A stretch of 64,000 bases of DNA from Streptomyces viridiviolaceus (GTDB lineage Bacteria; Actinomycetota; Actinomycetes; Streptomycetales; Streptomycetaceae). Each line of letters begins with the position of its first letter. The first letter of the stretch is position 1. Positions 7,933 to 15,940 of this stretch are shown here, piece after piece. The notes below the pieces were generated by a model. It made no database searches. It was not told the DNA's origin and worked only from the letters and a program-made list of their open reading frames with translations. A program made the position numbers and the translations under genes. The stretch is taken from positions 104,241 through 168,240 of the forward strand of contig NZ_BMWA01000010.1 in NCBI RefSeq assembly GCF_014650995.1, given 5' to 3'.

Positions 7933-8643
7933 TCAGCGGCCCGCGCTCTGGCCACCGTCGACGTGCAGGATCTCGCCCGTCACGAAGCCGGCCGACTCCA
8001 GGTAGAGCACGGCGTCCACGATGTCGCTCGTCTCTCCCATGCGACCGACCGGGTGCAGTCCCGCGAGCGTCTCGTGGGCCTCGGCCGGGTGCAGCGGCGT
8101 CTTGATGATGCCGGGCGACACCGCGTTCACCCGCACTCCCTTGGACGCGTACTCGATGGCGAGGGACCGGGTGGCCGCGTTGAGGCCGCCCTTGGTCAGC
8201 GACGCCAGGACGGAGGGGACCTCCGCCATGGGGTGGTCGACCAGGGTGGTGGTGATGGTGACGATGTGACCGCTGCCCTGCTTGGCCATCGCCTCGGCGG
8301 CGGCCTGGGAGACGTGGAAGAACCCGTGCAGGTTCACTCCCAGCATCGTCGCGAAGTCCTCGGCGGTGTACTCCGTGAACGGCTTGGCGATGAACACACC
8401 GGCGTTGTTGACCAGGGTGTCGACGCGGCCGAACCGCTCGAGCGCCTCGGCGACGACCCGGGCCGCGGTCGTCGGATCGGCGATGTCACCCGCCACCGTC
8501 ACCAGGTCGGGGTCCTCCGACGGCTTGATCGACCGCGAGGTCCCGACCACCCGGAAGCCCTTCTCCCGGTAGCCCTTCACCAGCTCGGCGCCGATGCCCT
8601 GCGACGCACCGGTGACGATGGCGACCTTCTGATCGTTGCTCAT
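7933..8643 (-). CDS. SDR family oxidoreductase lacking the canonical Tyr
   Basis: A 236-aa short-chain dehydrogenase-like protein. ATG at 8643 has AGGAG upstream. The NAD(P)-binding Gly motif TGASQGIG and the NNAG strand are intact, and the C-terminal VNAVSPGIIKTPLHP and GEILHVDGG are standard. The catalytic YxxxK site instead reads ASLTKGG: the Lys is there but the Tyr position is Ala, and the Ser before it is Thr (TITTT). A normal SDR proton relay is therefore missing, so the reaction may differ or the protein may bind cofactor without turnover. Its leader contains a GC-rich hairpin at 8670-8698. Confidence 0.85.
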   Translation of the reverse strand: MSNDQKVAIVTGASQGIGAELVKGYREKGFRVVGTSRSIKPSEDPDLVTVAGDIADPTTAARVVAEALERFGRVDTLVNNAGVFIAKPFTEYTAEDFATMLGVNLHGFFHVSQAAAEAMAKQGSGHIVTITTTLVDHPMAEVPSVLASLTKGGLNAATRSLAIEYASKGVRVNAVSPGIIKTPLHPAEAHETLAGLHPVGRMGETSDIVDAVLYLESAGFVTGEILHVDGGQSAGR

Positions 8644-8669
8644 GACTGCTCCTGTCGGTTCCTGGCGGT

Positions 8670-8698
8670 GCCGCCCCCGACCGGTCGTCGGGGGCGGC
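8670..8698. repeat. Inverted repeat in the SDR gene leader
   Basis: GCCGCCCCCGAC and its exact complement flank a 5-base loop, 26 bases upstream of the SDR start. It could be a terminator for minus-strand transcription arriving from the right, or a structure in the 5' leader. Confidence 0.5.
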
Positions 8699-8775
8699 GT
8701 CTGCTGACACGGCAAGAGTCGTCGATCGCGGGTGCCGGGGAATCCGTCAAATGACCCACGGGGCGACTGCGGCGT

Positions 8776-8975
8776 TCACCGCCGCACGATGAAGCCTCCC
8801 GTCAGCGGTCCGTTCCCGACGGGGTAGGTCCCCGCCGTCTCGCGGCGGACGGTGATCCTCACCCGCGCCTCCTCGCCGGGACGGACCGCTGCTGCCCGGC
8901 CTCGCCCGCCACAAGCCGGACGGCGGAGTACGTGCCCTTCGCCTCGCCCACGTTCTTCACCCCCGTCTCCTGCGC
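8776..8975 (-). pseudogene. Frameshifted C-terminal fragment of a secreted Ig-like/CARDB-type protein (tentative)
   Basis: Two overlapping minus-strand frames join into one plausible domain end: VKNVGEAKGTYSAVRLV in one frame, then PGEEARVRITVRRETAGTYP ending in FIVRR and a stop at 8776 in the other. The pattern N-V-G-x-x-x-G-T-Y, then P-G-E-x-x, then G-T-Y-x-V recurs in actinobacterial Ig-like or CARDB beta-sandwich domains. No start codon or full domain is present, and a stop lies just upstream in frame near 8976. It looks like a gene relic at the edge of the duplicated leader described at 9021. The resemblance is modest. Confidence 0.35.
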
Positions 8976-9020
8976 TCACACCGATGTCCGGATGCGCGCC
9001 CTCCGCATCAGTCGGCGCGA

Positions 9021-9040
9021 CAGTCTTCTGACTGATGCGC
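9021..9040 (+). promoter_or_regulatory. Shared 20-bp upstream motif, copy 3
   Basis: CAGTCTTCTGACTGATGCGC lies 76 bases before the ATG at 9097, almost the same distance as copy 1 (78). The block CGAGGCTG and the end GGGACATG also match the flavoprotein leader, so this whole leader is a diverged duplicate of 225-305. Confidence 0.55.
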
Positions 9041-9096
9041 ACGACGGGCGGGCGACCGAGGCTGAAACGGTCGGACCCATCGTGAGGGAGAGGGAC

Positions 9097-9939
9097 ATGG
9101 CACAGGCGGACACTTCTGTCGAAGAGGTGGACCTTGCGGACCGGTGCGTTGCCGGTGCCATCCTCCTGCGAGAACGCACGGAGGGCGTCGTCGCAGGAGG
9201 GGCCAAGCCCGGTACTCGGCACTTACTCGGCGATGAAAGCATCGGCACGACCGGTCACCAGCTCGTGCGCCCGCGCCTCGCCGCCGTTCCCTCGGCTCGC
9301 GAGGGTGCGGCTCAGCAGCAGCTTCCGCTCACCGTCATGGTCAAGGCGGACGACGCCATCACCGCCGAGGGGGCCGAGGCGTACCTCAGGGCGTCGGAAG
9401 CGGTGCGGGTGGCGCGCTGGGGAGATTGGCGGAGCGCCGACATGGCACTGGTGCTGGACCGGGTGGCGACGGAGCGGACCGTCGACTGGCTCGAACCACT
9501 TCACCGGGAGACCGACGGGGAAGGCCCGCCGGCCCTCCTGATCATCGACGAGATCAGCGAACGGCTGCTGCTGAAGGCCGTGCGTTTCGGGGTGGTCGGC
9601 GTGCTCCCGCGTGCCGAGGTCCGGTACGAGACCGTACTGCGGGCGGCCCGGGAGGGCCTGTCGGGGGAGTCGCCCATGCCTCCTCGCCTGGTCCGCTCCC
9701 TCGTCCGGGAGCTGCGTGCCCGGGGGACCTCAGGACAGAGGCGGGACGGCGACCTGTCACCGAGGGAGGTGGATGTTCTCCGTCTCCTGGCCGAAGGGCT
9801 GAGCACACTGGAGGTCGCGGATCGCCTCAGCTATTCCGAGCGCACCATCAAGAGCGTCCTCCACGAGGTCGTCACGCGGCTGAAGCTGCGCAACCGCACC
9901 CACGCAGTGGCATACGCAATCCGCAAGGGGCTCCTCTGA
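9097..9939 (+). CDS. LuxR-type response regulator with atypical receiver and a captured N-terminal leader
   Basis: A 280-aa protein. Residues about 1-50 resemble decayed pieces of the flavoprotein at 303 (MAQADTSVEEVDL against MSQADTGVEDVDL, and LLRERTEGVVAG against LLREHKEGVVAG). From about residue 76 it is a receiver-like domain (LTVMVKADDAITAEG to GVVGVLPR) lacking the usual phosphoacceptor pattern and the beta-5 Lys, followed by a LuxR helix-turn-helix (LSPREVDVLRLLAEG, RNRTHAVAYAIRKG). ATG at 9097 follows GAGGGAGAGGG. A TTA codon at 9223-9225 makes translation dependent on the bldA tRNA in Streptomyces. An alternative start is GTG near 9266, which would exclude the relic and the TTA codon. 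Confidence 0.8.
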   Translation: MAQADTSVEEVDLADRCVAGAILLRERTEGVVAGGAKPGTRHLLGDESIGTTGHQLVRPRLAAVPSAREGAAQQQLPLTVMVKADDAITAEGAEAYLRASEAVRVARWGDWRSADMALVLDRVATERTVDWLEPLHRETDGEGPPALLIIDEISERLLLKAVRFGVVGVLPRAEVRYETVLRAAREGLSGESPMPPRLVRSLVRELRARGTSGQRRDGDLSPREVDVLRLLAEGLSTLEVADRLSYSERTIKSVLHEVVTRLKLRNRTHAVAYAIRKGLL

Positions 9940-10025
9940 CAGCCTCACCCGGCAGCGACCTGTCCATTTCCGGGCGGGGTGACGGCCTGCCCCGATCTCC
10001 GGGTCGCCGGAGCGGAAGCTGCGCC

Positions 10026-10451
10026 TCAGACCGCGGCGAGTTCCGCCCAGCGGGTGACCCCGCCGGAATGGACCCGGATGCCGTGACGCGTGGCCAGGGC
10101 GTGGACGATCGCCTCGCCCCTGCCGTGCTCGTCCGGGTCGATCCCGTCGAGCGGCTGGCCCGCCGGACGTGCGGGTCCCGCGTCGGTGACCTCGACCCTC
10201 AGGACCCCGTCGCCGTCGTCGGGCACCCACGACAGCCGCAGCTCGGCCGGGGGCAGACCGTGAATGATCGCGTTGGTGACCAGCTCCGACACCATGAGCA
10301 TCGCATCCTCGACGATTCCCGGACACACCCTCCAGTCCGCGAGGACCTCTGCCGCGCATCGGCGTACGGCCGAAACCGCGCCGGCGACGGGCGGCACCGG
10401 ACACACGTATTCGCATGCCGCCCGTATCAGCGTGTTGAGCTGTGCCGCCAT
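10026..10451 (-). CDS. RsbW/SpoIIAB-like ATP-binding protein
   Basis: A 141-aa single HATPase_c domain. The N-box reads MVSELVTNAIIHG, the ATP-lid Gly motifs VTDAGP and HGRGEAIV follow, and the protein ends just after. This is the size and form of the many Streptomyces anti-sigma-factor kinase-like proteins, which act in the cytoplasm by binding sigma factors or phosphorylating anti-anti-sigma proteins. The usual GRGL is GRGE here, a small change beside the lid. No sigma factor or antagonist gene is adjacent, so the partner is unknown. It converges on the LuxR gene and is divergent from the IclR gene. Confidence 0.85.
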   Translation of the reverse strand: MAAQLNTLIRAACEYVCPVPPVAGAVSAVRRCAAEVLADWRVCPGIVEDAMLMVSELVTNAIIHGLPPAELRLSWVPDDGDGVLRVEVTDAGPARPAGQPLDGIDPDEHGRGEAIVHALATRHGIRVHSGGVTRWAELAAV

Positions 10452-10632
10452 GTTCTCTCCCGATGGTCCGTGCTGCCGGCCGGGCGCTCTCGGCGCCTGC
10501 CGGACTCCAAAGCAAGCTATGGAGACAAATCGGGCGGGTCAATGAACCGCGGTCGGCATTACCGAACGACCCCGTCCGCGAAGGTCATCCGCCCGCGGGG
10601 CGAAGCGTCCGCGGCGGTAATAGGCTCGCCTC

Positions 10633-11394
10633 ATGGCCGGCCCAGTCCAGTCGATCGAACGGGCGGCGGCGATTCTGCGCCTGCTGGCCGGTGGGCCACG
10701 CCGACTCGGGCTCGGCGAGGTGGCGGCGTCGCTCGGCCTGGCCAAGGGCACCGCCCACGGCATCCTGCGCACGCTGCAGCACGTGGACTTCGTGGAACAG
10801 GACGCGGAGACCGGAAAGTACCAGCTCGGAGCCGCCCTGTTGCACCTGGGCACCAGCTATCTGGACGTCAACGAGCTGCGCTCGCGCTCCCTGAACTGGG
10901 CCGACGCGCTGGCCGCGCGCAGCGGTGAGGCGGTGCGCCTGGGGACTCCGCTGGAGGGCCAGGTACTCATCGTCCACCACGTGTTCCGACCGGACGACAC
11001 CTTCCAGACGCTGGACGTGGGATCGCTGCTGCCGCTGCACGCCTCCTCGCTCGGCAAGGTGCTGCTGGCCTTCGGGACCGCGGACCCTGACCCGGAGCCG
11101 GGACTGGCGGCGTACACCCGGCACACCCTGATCGATCCCGAGCGGCTCGCCCGGGCGCTCACCGAGGTCAGGGAAGTCGGCTGGGCCGCCGAGATCCAGG
11201 AGATGAGCATGGGTGAGGCCGGGCTCGCCGCGCCGATCCGGGGGCACGGCGGCCTCGTCGTCGGCGCCATCGGGCTCTCCGGACCGGTCGAGCGGATCTG
11301 CGACAGCCAGGGCCGGCCCCGCCCGCAGCTGATCAGCCTGATCCGGGAGGCCGCCCGGGCGATCTCCAGAGACCTGGGAGCCGCCCGCTGGTAG
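10633..11394 (+). CDS. gylR: IclR family transcriptional regulator (GylR-like)
   Basis: A 253-aa protein: a winged helix-turn-helix at residues about 5-65 (SIERAAAILRLLA, VAASLGLAKGTAHGILRTL) and an IclR effector-binding domain behind it (LGTPLEGQVLIVHHVF, LPLHASSLGKVLLAF, AAPIRGHGGLVVGAIGLSG). It closely resembles GylR, the glycerol- or glycerol-3-phosphate-responsive repressor of the Streptomyces glycerol operon. It sits 44 bases before glycerol kinase in the same direction, which supports that role. The gene symbol rests on context and resemblance. Confidence 0.8.
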   Translation: MAGPVQSIERAAAILRLLAGGPRRLGLGEVAASLGLAKGTAHGILRTLQHVDFVEQDAETGKYQLGAALLHLGTSYLDVNELRSRSLNWADALAARSGEAVRLGTPLEGQVLIVHHVFRPDDTFQTLDVGSLLPLHASSLGKVLLAFGTADPDPEPGLAAYTRHTLIDPERLARALTEVREVGWAAEIQEMSMGEAGLAAPIRGHGGLVVGAIGLSGPVERICDSQGRPRPQLISLIREAARAISRDLGAARW

Positions 11395-11438
11395 GCCAGG
11401 ACAGCCGCCCCTCGACCCGTCGGAAGGCAGAGCCGATC

Positions 11439-12953
11439 ATGGCTGAACGGTACGTAATGTCCATCGATCAGGGCACCAACTCGACCCGCTGCATCCTGTT
11501 CGACCTCCGTGGGCGGCTGGTCTCGGTCGCGCAGAAGGAGCACAAGCAGCACTTCCCCCGGCCGGGGTGGGTCGAACACGACGCCGTCGAGATCTGGCAG
11601 AACCTGCGGCGCGTCGTGCCCGAGGCCCTGTCCGACGCCGGTGTGGACCACGGGCAGGTGGCCGCCGTCGGCCTCGCCAACCAGCGCGAGACGACGGTGC
11701 TGTGGGACCGGCGGACCGGCGCCCCGCTGGGCCGGGCGATCGTCTGGCAGGACACCCGCACGGCACCGCTCGTGGAGGAGCTGCGAGAGCGCCCCGGAGA
11801 GGAGTTCTTCCTGGAGCGGTGCGCCCTGCCGCCGTCGACCTACTTCTCGGCGCTGCGCATCCGGTGGCTGTTCGACCACGTCAAGGGCATCGAGCAGCGC
11901 GCCAAGGACGGCGAGGTGTTGTTCGGGACGATGGAGAGCTGGCTGATCTGGAACCTCACCGGGGGCGCCGACGGCGGCCTGCACATCACCGACGCCACCA
12001 ACGCCAGCCGCACGATGCTGATGAACATCCGCACCCTCACCTGGGACGAAGAGCTGCTGGCCTTCTTCGGGGTGCCCCGCTCGATGCTGCCCGAGATCAG
12101 ATCGTCCGCGGAGACGTACGGCGACGCCCGCGCGCTGCTGCCGGGCGTCTCCATCACGGCCGCGCTCGGCGACCAGCAGGCCGCCCTCTTCGGTCAGACC
12201 TGTTTCTCCCCGGGCGAGGCCAAGTGCACCTACGGAACGGGCAGCTTCCTGCTGCTCAACACCGGTCTCGACCTCGTACGGTCCCGGCACGGACTCCTGA
12301 CGACGGTCGCGTACCAGATCGGGGACCAGGCGCCGGTGTACGCGCTGGAGGGGTCGATCGCCGTCACCGGCGCCCTCGTCCAGTGGTTCCGGGACCGCCT
12401 GGGCCTGATCAGCAGCGCCCCGGAGATCGAGACCCTCGCGCGGACGGTCGAGGACAACGGCGGCTGCTACATCGTGCCCGCCTTCTCGGGCCTGTTCGCG
12501 CCCCGCTGGCGCAGCGACGCGCGCGGGGTCATCGTCGGCCTCACCTCCTACATCACCAAGGGCCACCTGGCGCGTGCCGTCCTGGAGGCCACCGGCTGGC
12601 AGACCCGGGAGGTGGTCGACGCCATGAACGCCGACTCCTCCGTCCCCCTCCAGCAGCTCAAGGTGGACGGGGGCATGACCGCGGACAACCTGCTCATGCA
12701 GTTCGTGGCCGACGTGCTCGACGTGCCCGTGGTGCGGCCCATGGTCGCCGAGACGGTCTCCCTCGGGGCCGCCTACGCCGCGGGGCTGGCCGCCGGCTAC
12801 TGGCCCGGCCTGGAGGTGCTGCGCCGCAACTGGCACCGGGCCGCCCAGTGGATGCCCGCGATGGATCCCGCACGGCGCGAGGCGGAGTACGAGAACTGGC
12901 AGCGGGCCGTCGAACGGTCCCTGGGCTGGGTCGGACCACCACGAGCCCCCTGA
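11439..12953 (+). CDS. glpK: Glycerol kinase
   Basis: A full-length (504 aa) FGGY-family kinase that phosphorylates glycerol to sn-glycerol-3-phosphate with ATP. The phosphate-binding loop is SIDQGTNSTRCILF near the N terminus. Substrate residues lie in NQRETTVLWDRRTG and WQDTRT, the second actin-like domain begins near ALGDQQAALFGQ, and the adenosine motif is KCTYGTGSFLLLNTG. The C-terminal VDGGMTADNLLMQF is standard. It follows the gylR-like gene directly. No glycerol facilitator or glycerol-3-phosphate dehydrogenase gene is adjacent, unlike the classic gyl operon, so this is probably a second or partial glycerol locus. Confidence 0.95.
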   Translation: MAERYVMSIDQGTNSTRCILFDLRGRLVSVAQKEHKQHFPRPGWVEHDAVEIWQNLRRVVPEALSDAGVDHGQVAAVGLANQRETTVLWDRRTGAPLGRAIVWQDTRTAPLVEELRERPGEEFFLERCALPPSTYFSALRIRWLFDHVKGIEQRAKDGEVLFGTMESWLIWNLTGGADGGLHITDATNASRTMLMNIRTLTWDEELLAFFGVPRSMLPEIRSSAETYGDARALLPGVSITAALGDQQAALFGQTCFSPGEAKCTYGTGSFLLLNTGLDLVRSRHGLLTTVAYQIGDQAPVYALEGSIAVTGALVQWFRDRLGLISSAPEIETLARTVEDNGGCYIVPAFSGLFAPRWRSDARGVIVGLTSYITKGHLARAVLEATGWQTREVVDAMNADSSVPLQQLKVDGGMTADNLLMQFVADVLDVPVVRPMVAETVSLGAAYAAGLAAGYWPGLEVLRRNWHRAAQWMPAMDPARREAEYENWQRAVERSLGWVGPPRAP

Positions 12954-13175
12954 CACGGCCCCGCCGTACCGTCTCCCCGCGGAGCGCTACCTCCGATCCA
13001 TGACTCGGCCTTCAGCCGCACCGCGGCCCGGCGGGCTCGTGGCCATCTCGTCCCAGGTGGCGCGCGGGGCGTGGTGCCCTCGGCCCGGCCCGCTCCCGCT
13101 CGGCGCAGGTGTGCAGGACCAGCATCCGGACCGTCCGACCGCGGTCAATCGGGTCACCGCGACCGCTTGACCGGC

Positions 13176-14171
13176 TCAGGGCGTGAGGCCCTCGCCGTCG
13201 AGCGGTGCCGCCGTCGCCCGGAGCGCGGCCGGGTGCCCGAACAGGCCGGGCAGCCCGCCCGTGTGCAGGAACACCGTTCGCCGCCCGGGCACGACGTCTC
13301 CGTCCCGTACGGCGGCGATCAGGCCGGCCATGGCCCGACCGGTGTACACGGGGTCCAGCACAATGCCCTCCGTACGGGCCGCGCGCGCCAGGGCGTCCAT
13401 GACCGGGGCGGTCAGGGCGCCGTAGCCGGGACCGACCTGGTCGGTGCGTACCCGCAGCGAGCCGGACGGCACGGGGCCGCCTCCCATCCCGGTGAACAGC
13501 GCGGAGACCACCGCGACGGGGTCGTCCACGGCGCCGCAGTGCACGCCGAGGACCCGCTCGGGACCGAGTGCGTGGACGAGCCCGGCCATGGTGCCGCCGG
13601 AACCCAGGGCCACCACGACCGTGTCGAGATCAGGTGCCTGGGTGAGCAGTTCGCGTCCGCACGCGTCATAGCCGAGCGCCCCCACCGCACTGGAACCGCC
13701 GAACGGGAGCAGCGCCGGCCGCGCGCCCCGGTCGCGCAAGGCCGCGGCCACATCCTCGGCCGCCGCTGCGAGCGCGGGCCCGTCCACGTCGCCGGCCCAG
13801 ACGACCGTCGCGCCGAACAGCGCGTCCAGGACGAGATTGCCCCGAGCCTCGGACCCGGCGGTGCCCGCGAGCACCAGGACCGTCTCCAGGCCGAGGCGGG
13901 CACCCGCGGCGGCGGTCAGCCGGGCGTGGTTGCTCTGCGGCGCGCCGGTCGTCACCAGGTGGGTCGCGCCGTCCGCGAGGGCCGCCCCGCACAGCCACTC
14001 GAGTTTCCTGGTCTTGTTGCCGCCGCCGCCCATTCCGGTGAGGTCGTCGCGTTTGATCCACAGGTCCTCGGCATCGAGACCGAGCGCGCGGGCCAGCCGG
14101 GGGAGCGGCTCCAGCGGGGTGGGCCAGGTGCTGAGCGAGATGGGCTGGGGGACTTCTCTTCCTGAGGACAT
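13176..14171 (-). CDS. PLP-dependent D-cysteine desulfhydrase / 1-aminocyclopropane-1-carboxylate deaminase family enzyme
   Basis: A 331-aa fold-type II PLP enzyme. The PLP-binding Lys is in GGGGNKTRKLEW near residue 50, followed by the Ser-Asn motif TTGAPQSNHARLTAAA, and the phosphate cradle appears as ALGSGGTMAGL. Such enzymes break D-cysteine into pyruvate, H2S and ammonia or open the cyclopropane ring of ACC. The sequence does not let me separate the two activities. ATG at 14171 gives the family's normal length; longer in-frame extensions read as low-complexity sequence. It is a single gene, converging on glpK and divergent from the hydrogenase operon. Confidence 0.85.
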   Translation of the reverse strand: MSSGREVPQPISLSTWPTPLEPLPRLARALGLDAEDLWIKRDDLTGMGGGGNKTRKLEWLCGAALADGATHLVTTGAPQSNHARLTAAAGARLGLETVLVLAGTAGSEARGNLVLDALFGATVVWAGDVDGPALAAAAEDVAAALRDRGARPALLPFGGSSAVGALGYDACGRELLTQAPDLDTVVVALGSGGTMAGLVHALGPERVLGVHCGAVDDPVAVVSALFTGMGGGPVPSGSLRVRTDQVGPGYGALTAPVMDALARAARTEGIVLDPVYTGRAMAGLIAAVRDGDVVPGRRTVFLHTGGLPGLFGHPAALRATAAPLDGEGLTP

Positions 14172-14391
14172 GAGTTCATGATCTCTCGGCTGGACCACCC
14201 GGGTCACCGGCCGTGCCGTCCGGGCGCCCGGTGGGGACCCCGCACTCAGGTTCACGCCCCCGCCCACGGACCCCCGGCCACAGCCGGTCACCCCTCGAAC
14301 GGCTCACTGGGTCGCGCCGGAGCGGGCGAGAGTGTGTGAGCGGTGTGACCGTGGTGGAAGGGATGGGCGCACACGGACGCAAGGAGGCGCG

Positions 14392-15939
14392 ATGTCGCAG
14401 GGACTGGTCGAGGGCGACGCGGCGTGCGCTGCCCCGGGCGTGGGCACGGACCCGTCCCGGTGCGTCTTCGGGCAGCTCAGCGCCGTCGCCGACGCCGTCC
14501 TCTACGAGGGCTACCTCCTGTACCCCTACCGGCGGTCCTCGGCCAAGAACCGCGTCCGGTGGCAGTTCGGGGTGCTGTTCCCCCGGGAGTGGGTGGAGTC
14601 GGACGGCCCGGTCGTCCCCGGTGTGTCCGGCTCCGCCGACTCCTGGTACCAGCAGACCGAGTGCCTGCTGCGGATCCGGCGGCCCGGCGCCTCCGTCCGG
14701 CTGAGGCTGCGCTATCTGCAGATGCAGCGCAAGCAGGTGGAGGAAACCGGCCGAGACGGTGGCCACCGCGCCGTCGAATCGCTGCGGACCGACGGCGGCA
14801 CGGACCACCTGACCTTCGACGAGGCAGTACCGCGCGAAGCCGATGCCGTGGTCCCGCTGGACGACCTGCTGCACGGTGAGCGCACCGTCACGGTGGAAGC
14901 GGCCGCCGATGAGGACATCGACGTACTGCCGGCACACGCCGGGCGGGTGGTGCGGCGCCGCGAGGAGGTACGGGCGAGCGTCACGCTGACGGCCGAGCGG
15001 CTCTCGGACGACGTCCGCCGGCTCCGGGTGCGCACCGTGAACACCGGACGTGCCCCGAGGACCCGGGCCGCTCGCGACGAGGCGCTGCGGCGGGCGCTCA
15101 TCGCCGCCCACACCCTCATCGCCGGCGACGGCGTGGAGTTCGTCTCGCTGATCGACCCACCGGCGGACCTGCGCGACCACGCACGTGCGTGCCGGAACGA
15201 GTTCACCTTCCCCGTCCTCGGCGGCGAGCCCCCCACCGGACACGTCCTGCTCTCCTCACCGATCATCCTGCCCGACCACCCCCAGGTGGCCCCGGAGAGC
15301 CCGGGCGACCTGCACGACGCGGCGGAGATCGACGAGATCCTCACGCTGCGCACGATGCTGCTGACCGACGAGGAGAAGCGCGAGGCGCGCGCCACCGACC
15401 CGCGGGCCGCCGCGATCCTCGACCGGGTCGACACCATGCCCCCGGAGGTCTTCGCACGGCTGCACGGCGCCGTCCGCTCCCTGGCACCGGTCACCGCCCC
15501 GGCTGACCCGGTCACCCCCTCGGCAACCCCGTTCACCGAACGCCCCGCCTGGTGGCAGGAGGGCGCCGACGACGGACTGTCCCCGTCCACCGACACGGTG
15601 CTCGTCGACGGCGTCCACGTCGGCGGCGGCAGCCGCGTACGGCTCCGCCCGCGGGGACGGGGCGCCGACGCCCAGGACATGTTCCTGGCCGGACGCACCG
15701 CCGAGGTGGCCGCCGTCTTCCACGACGTGGACGGCAGCGTGCACCTCGCCGTCACCCTCGACGACGATCCCGCCTCCGAACTGCACACCTGGTACGGCCG
15801 CTTCCACTACTTCCGGCCGGACGAGCTCGAACCACTGGAGCCCGCCGCGTCCTCTCACGAGCCGCGGAAACCGGCACCCGCCGCAGCAAGGGCGCGGCAC
15901 ACGAACAACTCCGAGACCCCCTGCAGCGGAGGCCAGTGA
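14392..15939 (+). CDS. Conserved hydrogenase-locus protein of unknown function
   Basis: A 515-aa protein starting at ATG 14392 with AAGGAGG at 14381-14387. I recognise no catalytic motif. The N-terminal part (VADAVLYEGYLLYPYRRSS to MQRKQ) looks like a beta-rich domain; the middle is acidic and Leu/Arg rich; the C-terminal region (DTVLVDGVHVGGGSRVRL to YGRFHYFRPDELEPL) resembles a small SH3-like barrel. There is no signal peptide or membrane segment. It ends one base before the hydrogenase small subunit, so it is the first gene of that operon. Similar large unknown proteins precede actinobacterial group 1h hydrogenase genes, which suggests a role in assembly or electron transfer. Confidence 0.75.
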   Translation: MSQGLVEGDAACAAPGVGTDPSRCVFGQLSAVADAVLYEGYLLYPYRRSSAKNRVRWQFGVLFPREWVESDGPVVPGVSGSADSWYQQTECLLRIRRPGASVRLRLRYLQMQRKQVEETGRDGGHRAVESLRTDGGTDHLTFDEAVPREADAVVPLDDLLHGERTVTVEAAADEDIDVLPAHAGRVVRRREEVRASVTLTAERLSDDVRRLRVRTVNTGRAPRTRAARDEALRRALIAAHTLIAGDGVEFVSLIDPPADLRDHARACRNEFTFPVLGGEPPTGHVLLSSPIILPDHPQVAPESPGDLHDAAEIDEILTLRTMLLTDEEKREARATDPRAAAILDRVDTMPPEVFARLHGAVRSLAPVTAPADPVTPSATPFTERPAWWQEGADDGLSPSTDTVLVDGVHVGGGSRVRLRPRGRGADAQDMFLAGRTAEVAAVFHDVDGSVHLAVTLDDDPASELHTWYGRFHYFRPDELEPLEPAASSHEPRKPAPAAARARHTNNSETPCSGGQ

Positions 15940-15940
15940 C

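Noticed and set aside
10857..12956. Long minus-strand open frame opposite glpK
   Set aside because: It is a mirror of the high-G+C third-position pattern of the gylR-like gene and glpK, with no recognisable domain.
13071..14165. Plus-strand open frame opposite the PLP enzyme gene
   Set aside because: It has no ribosome site or family resemblance, and the minus-strand reading has a full PLP enzyme.
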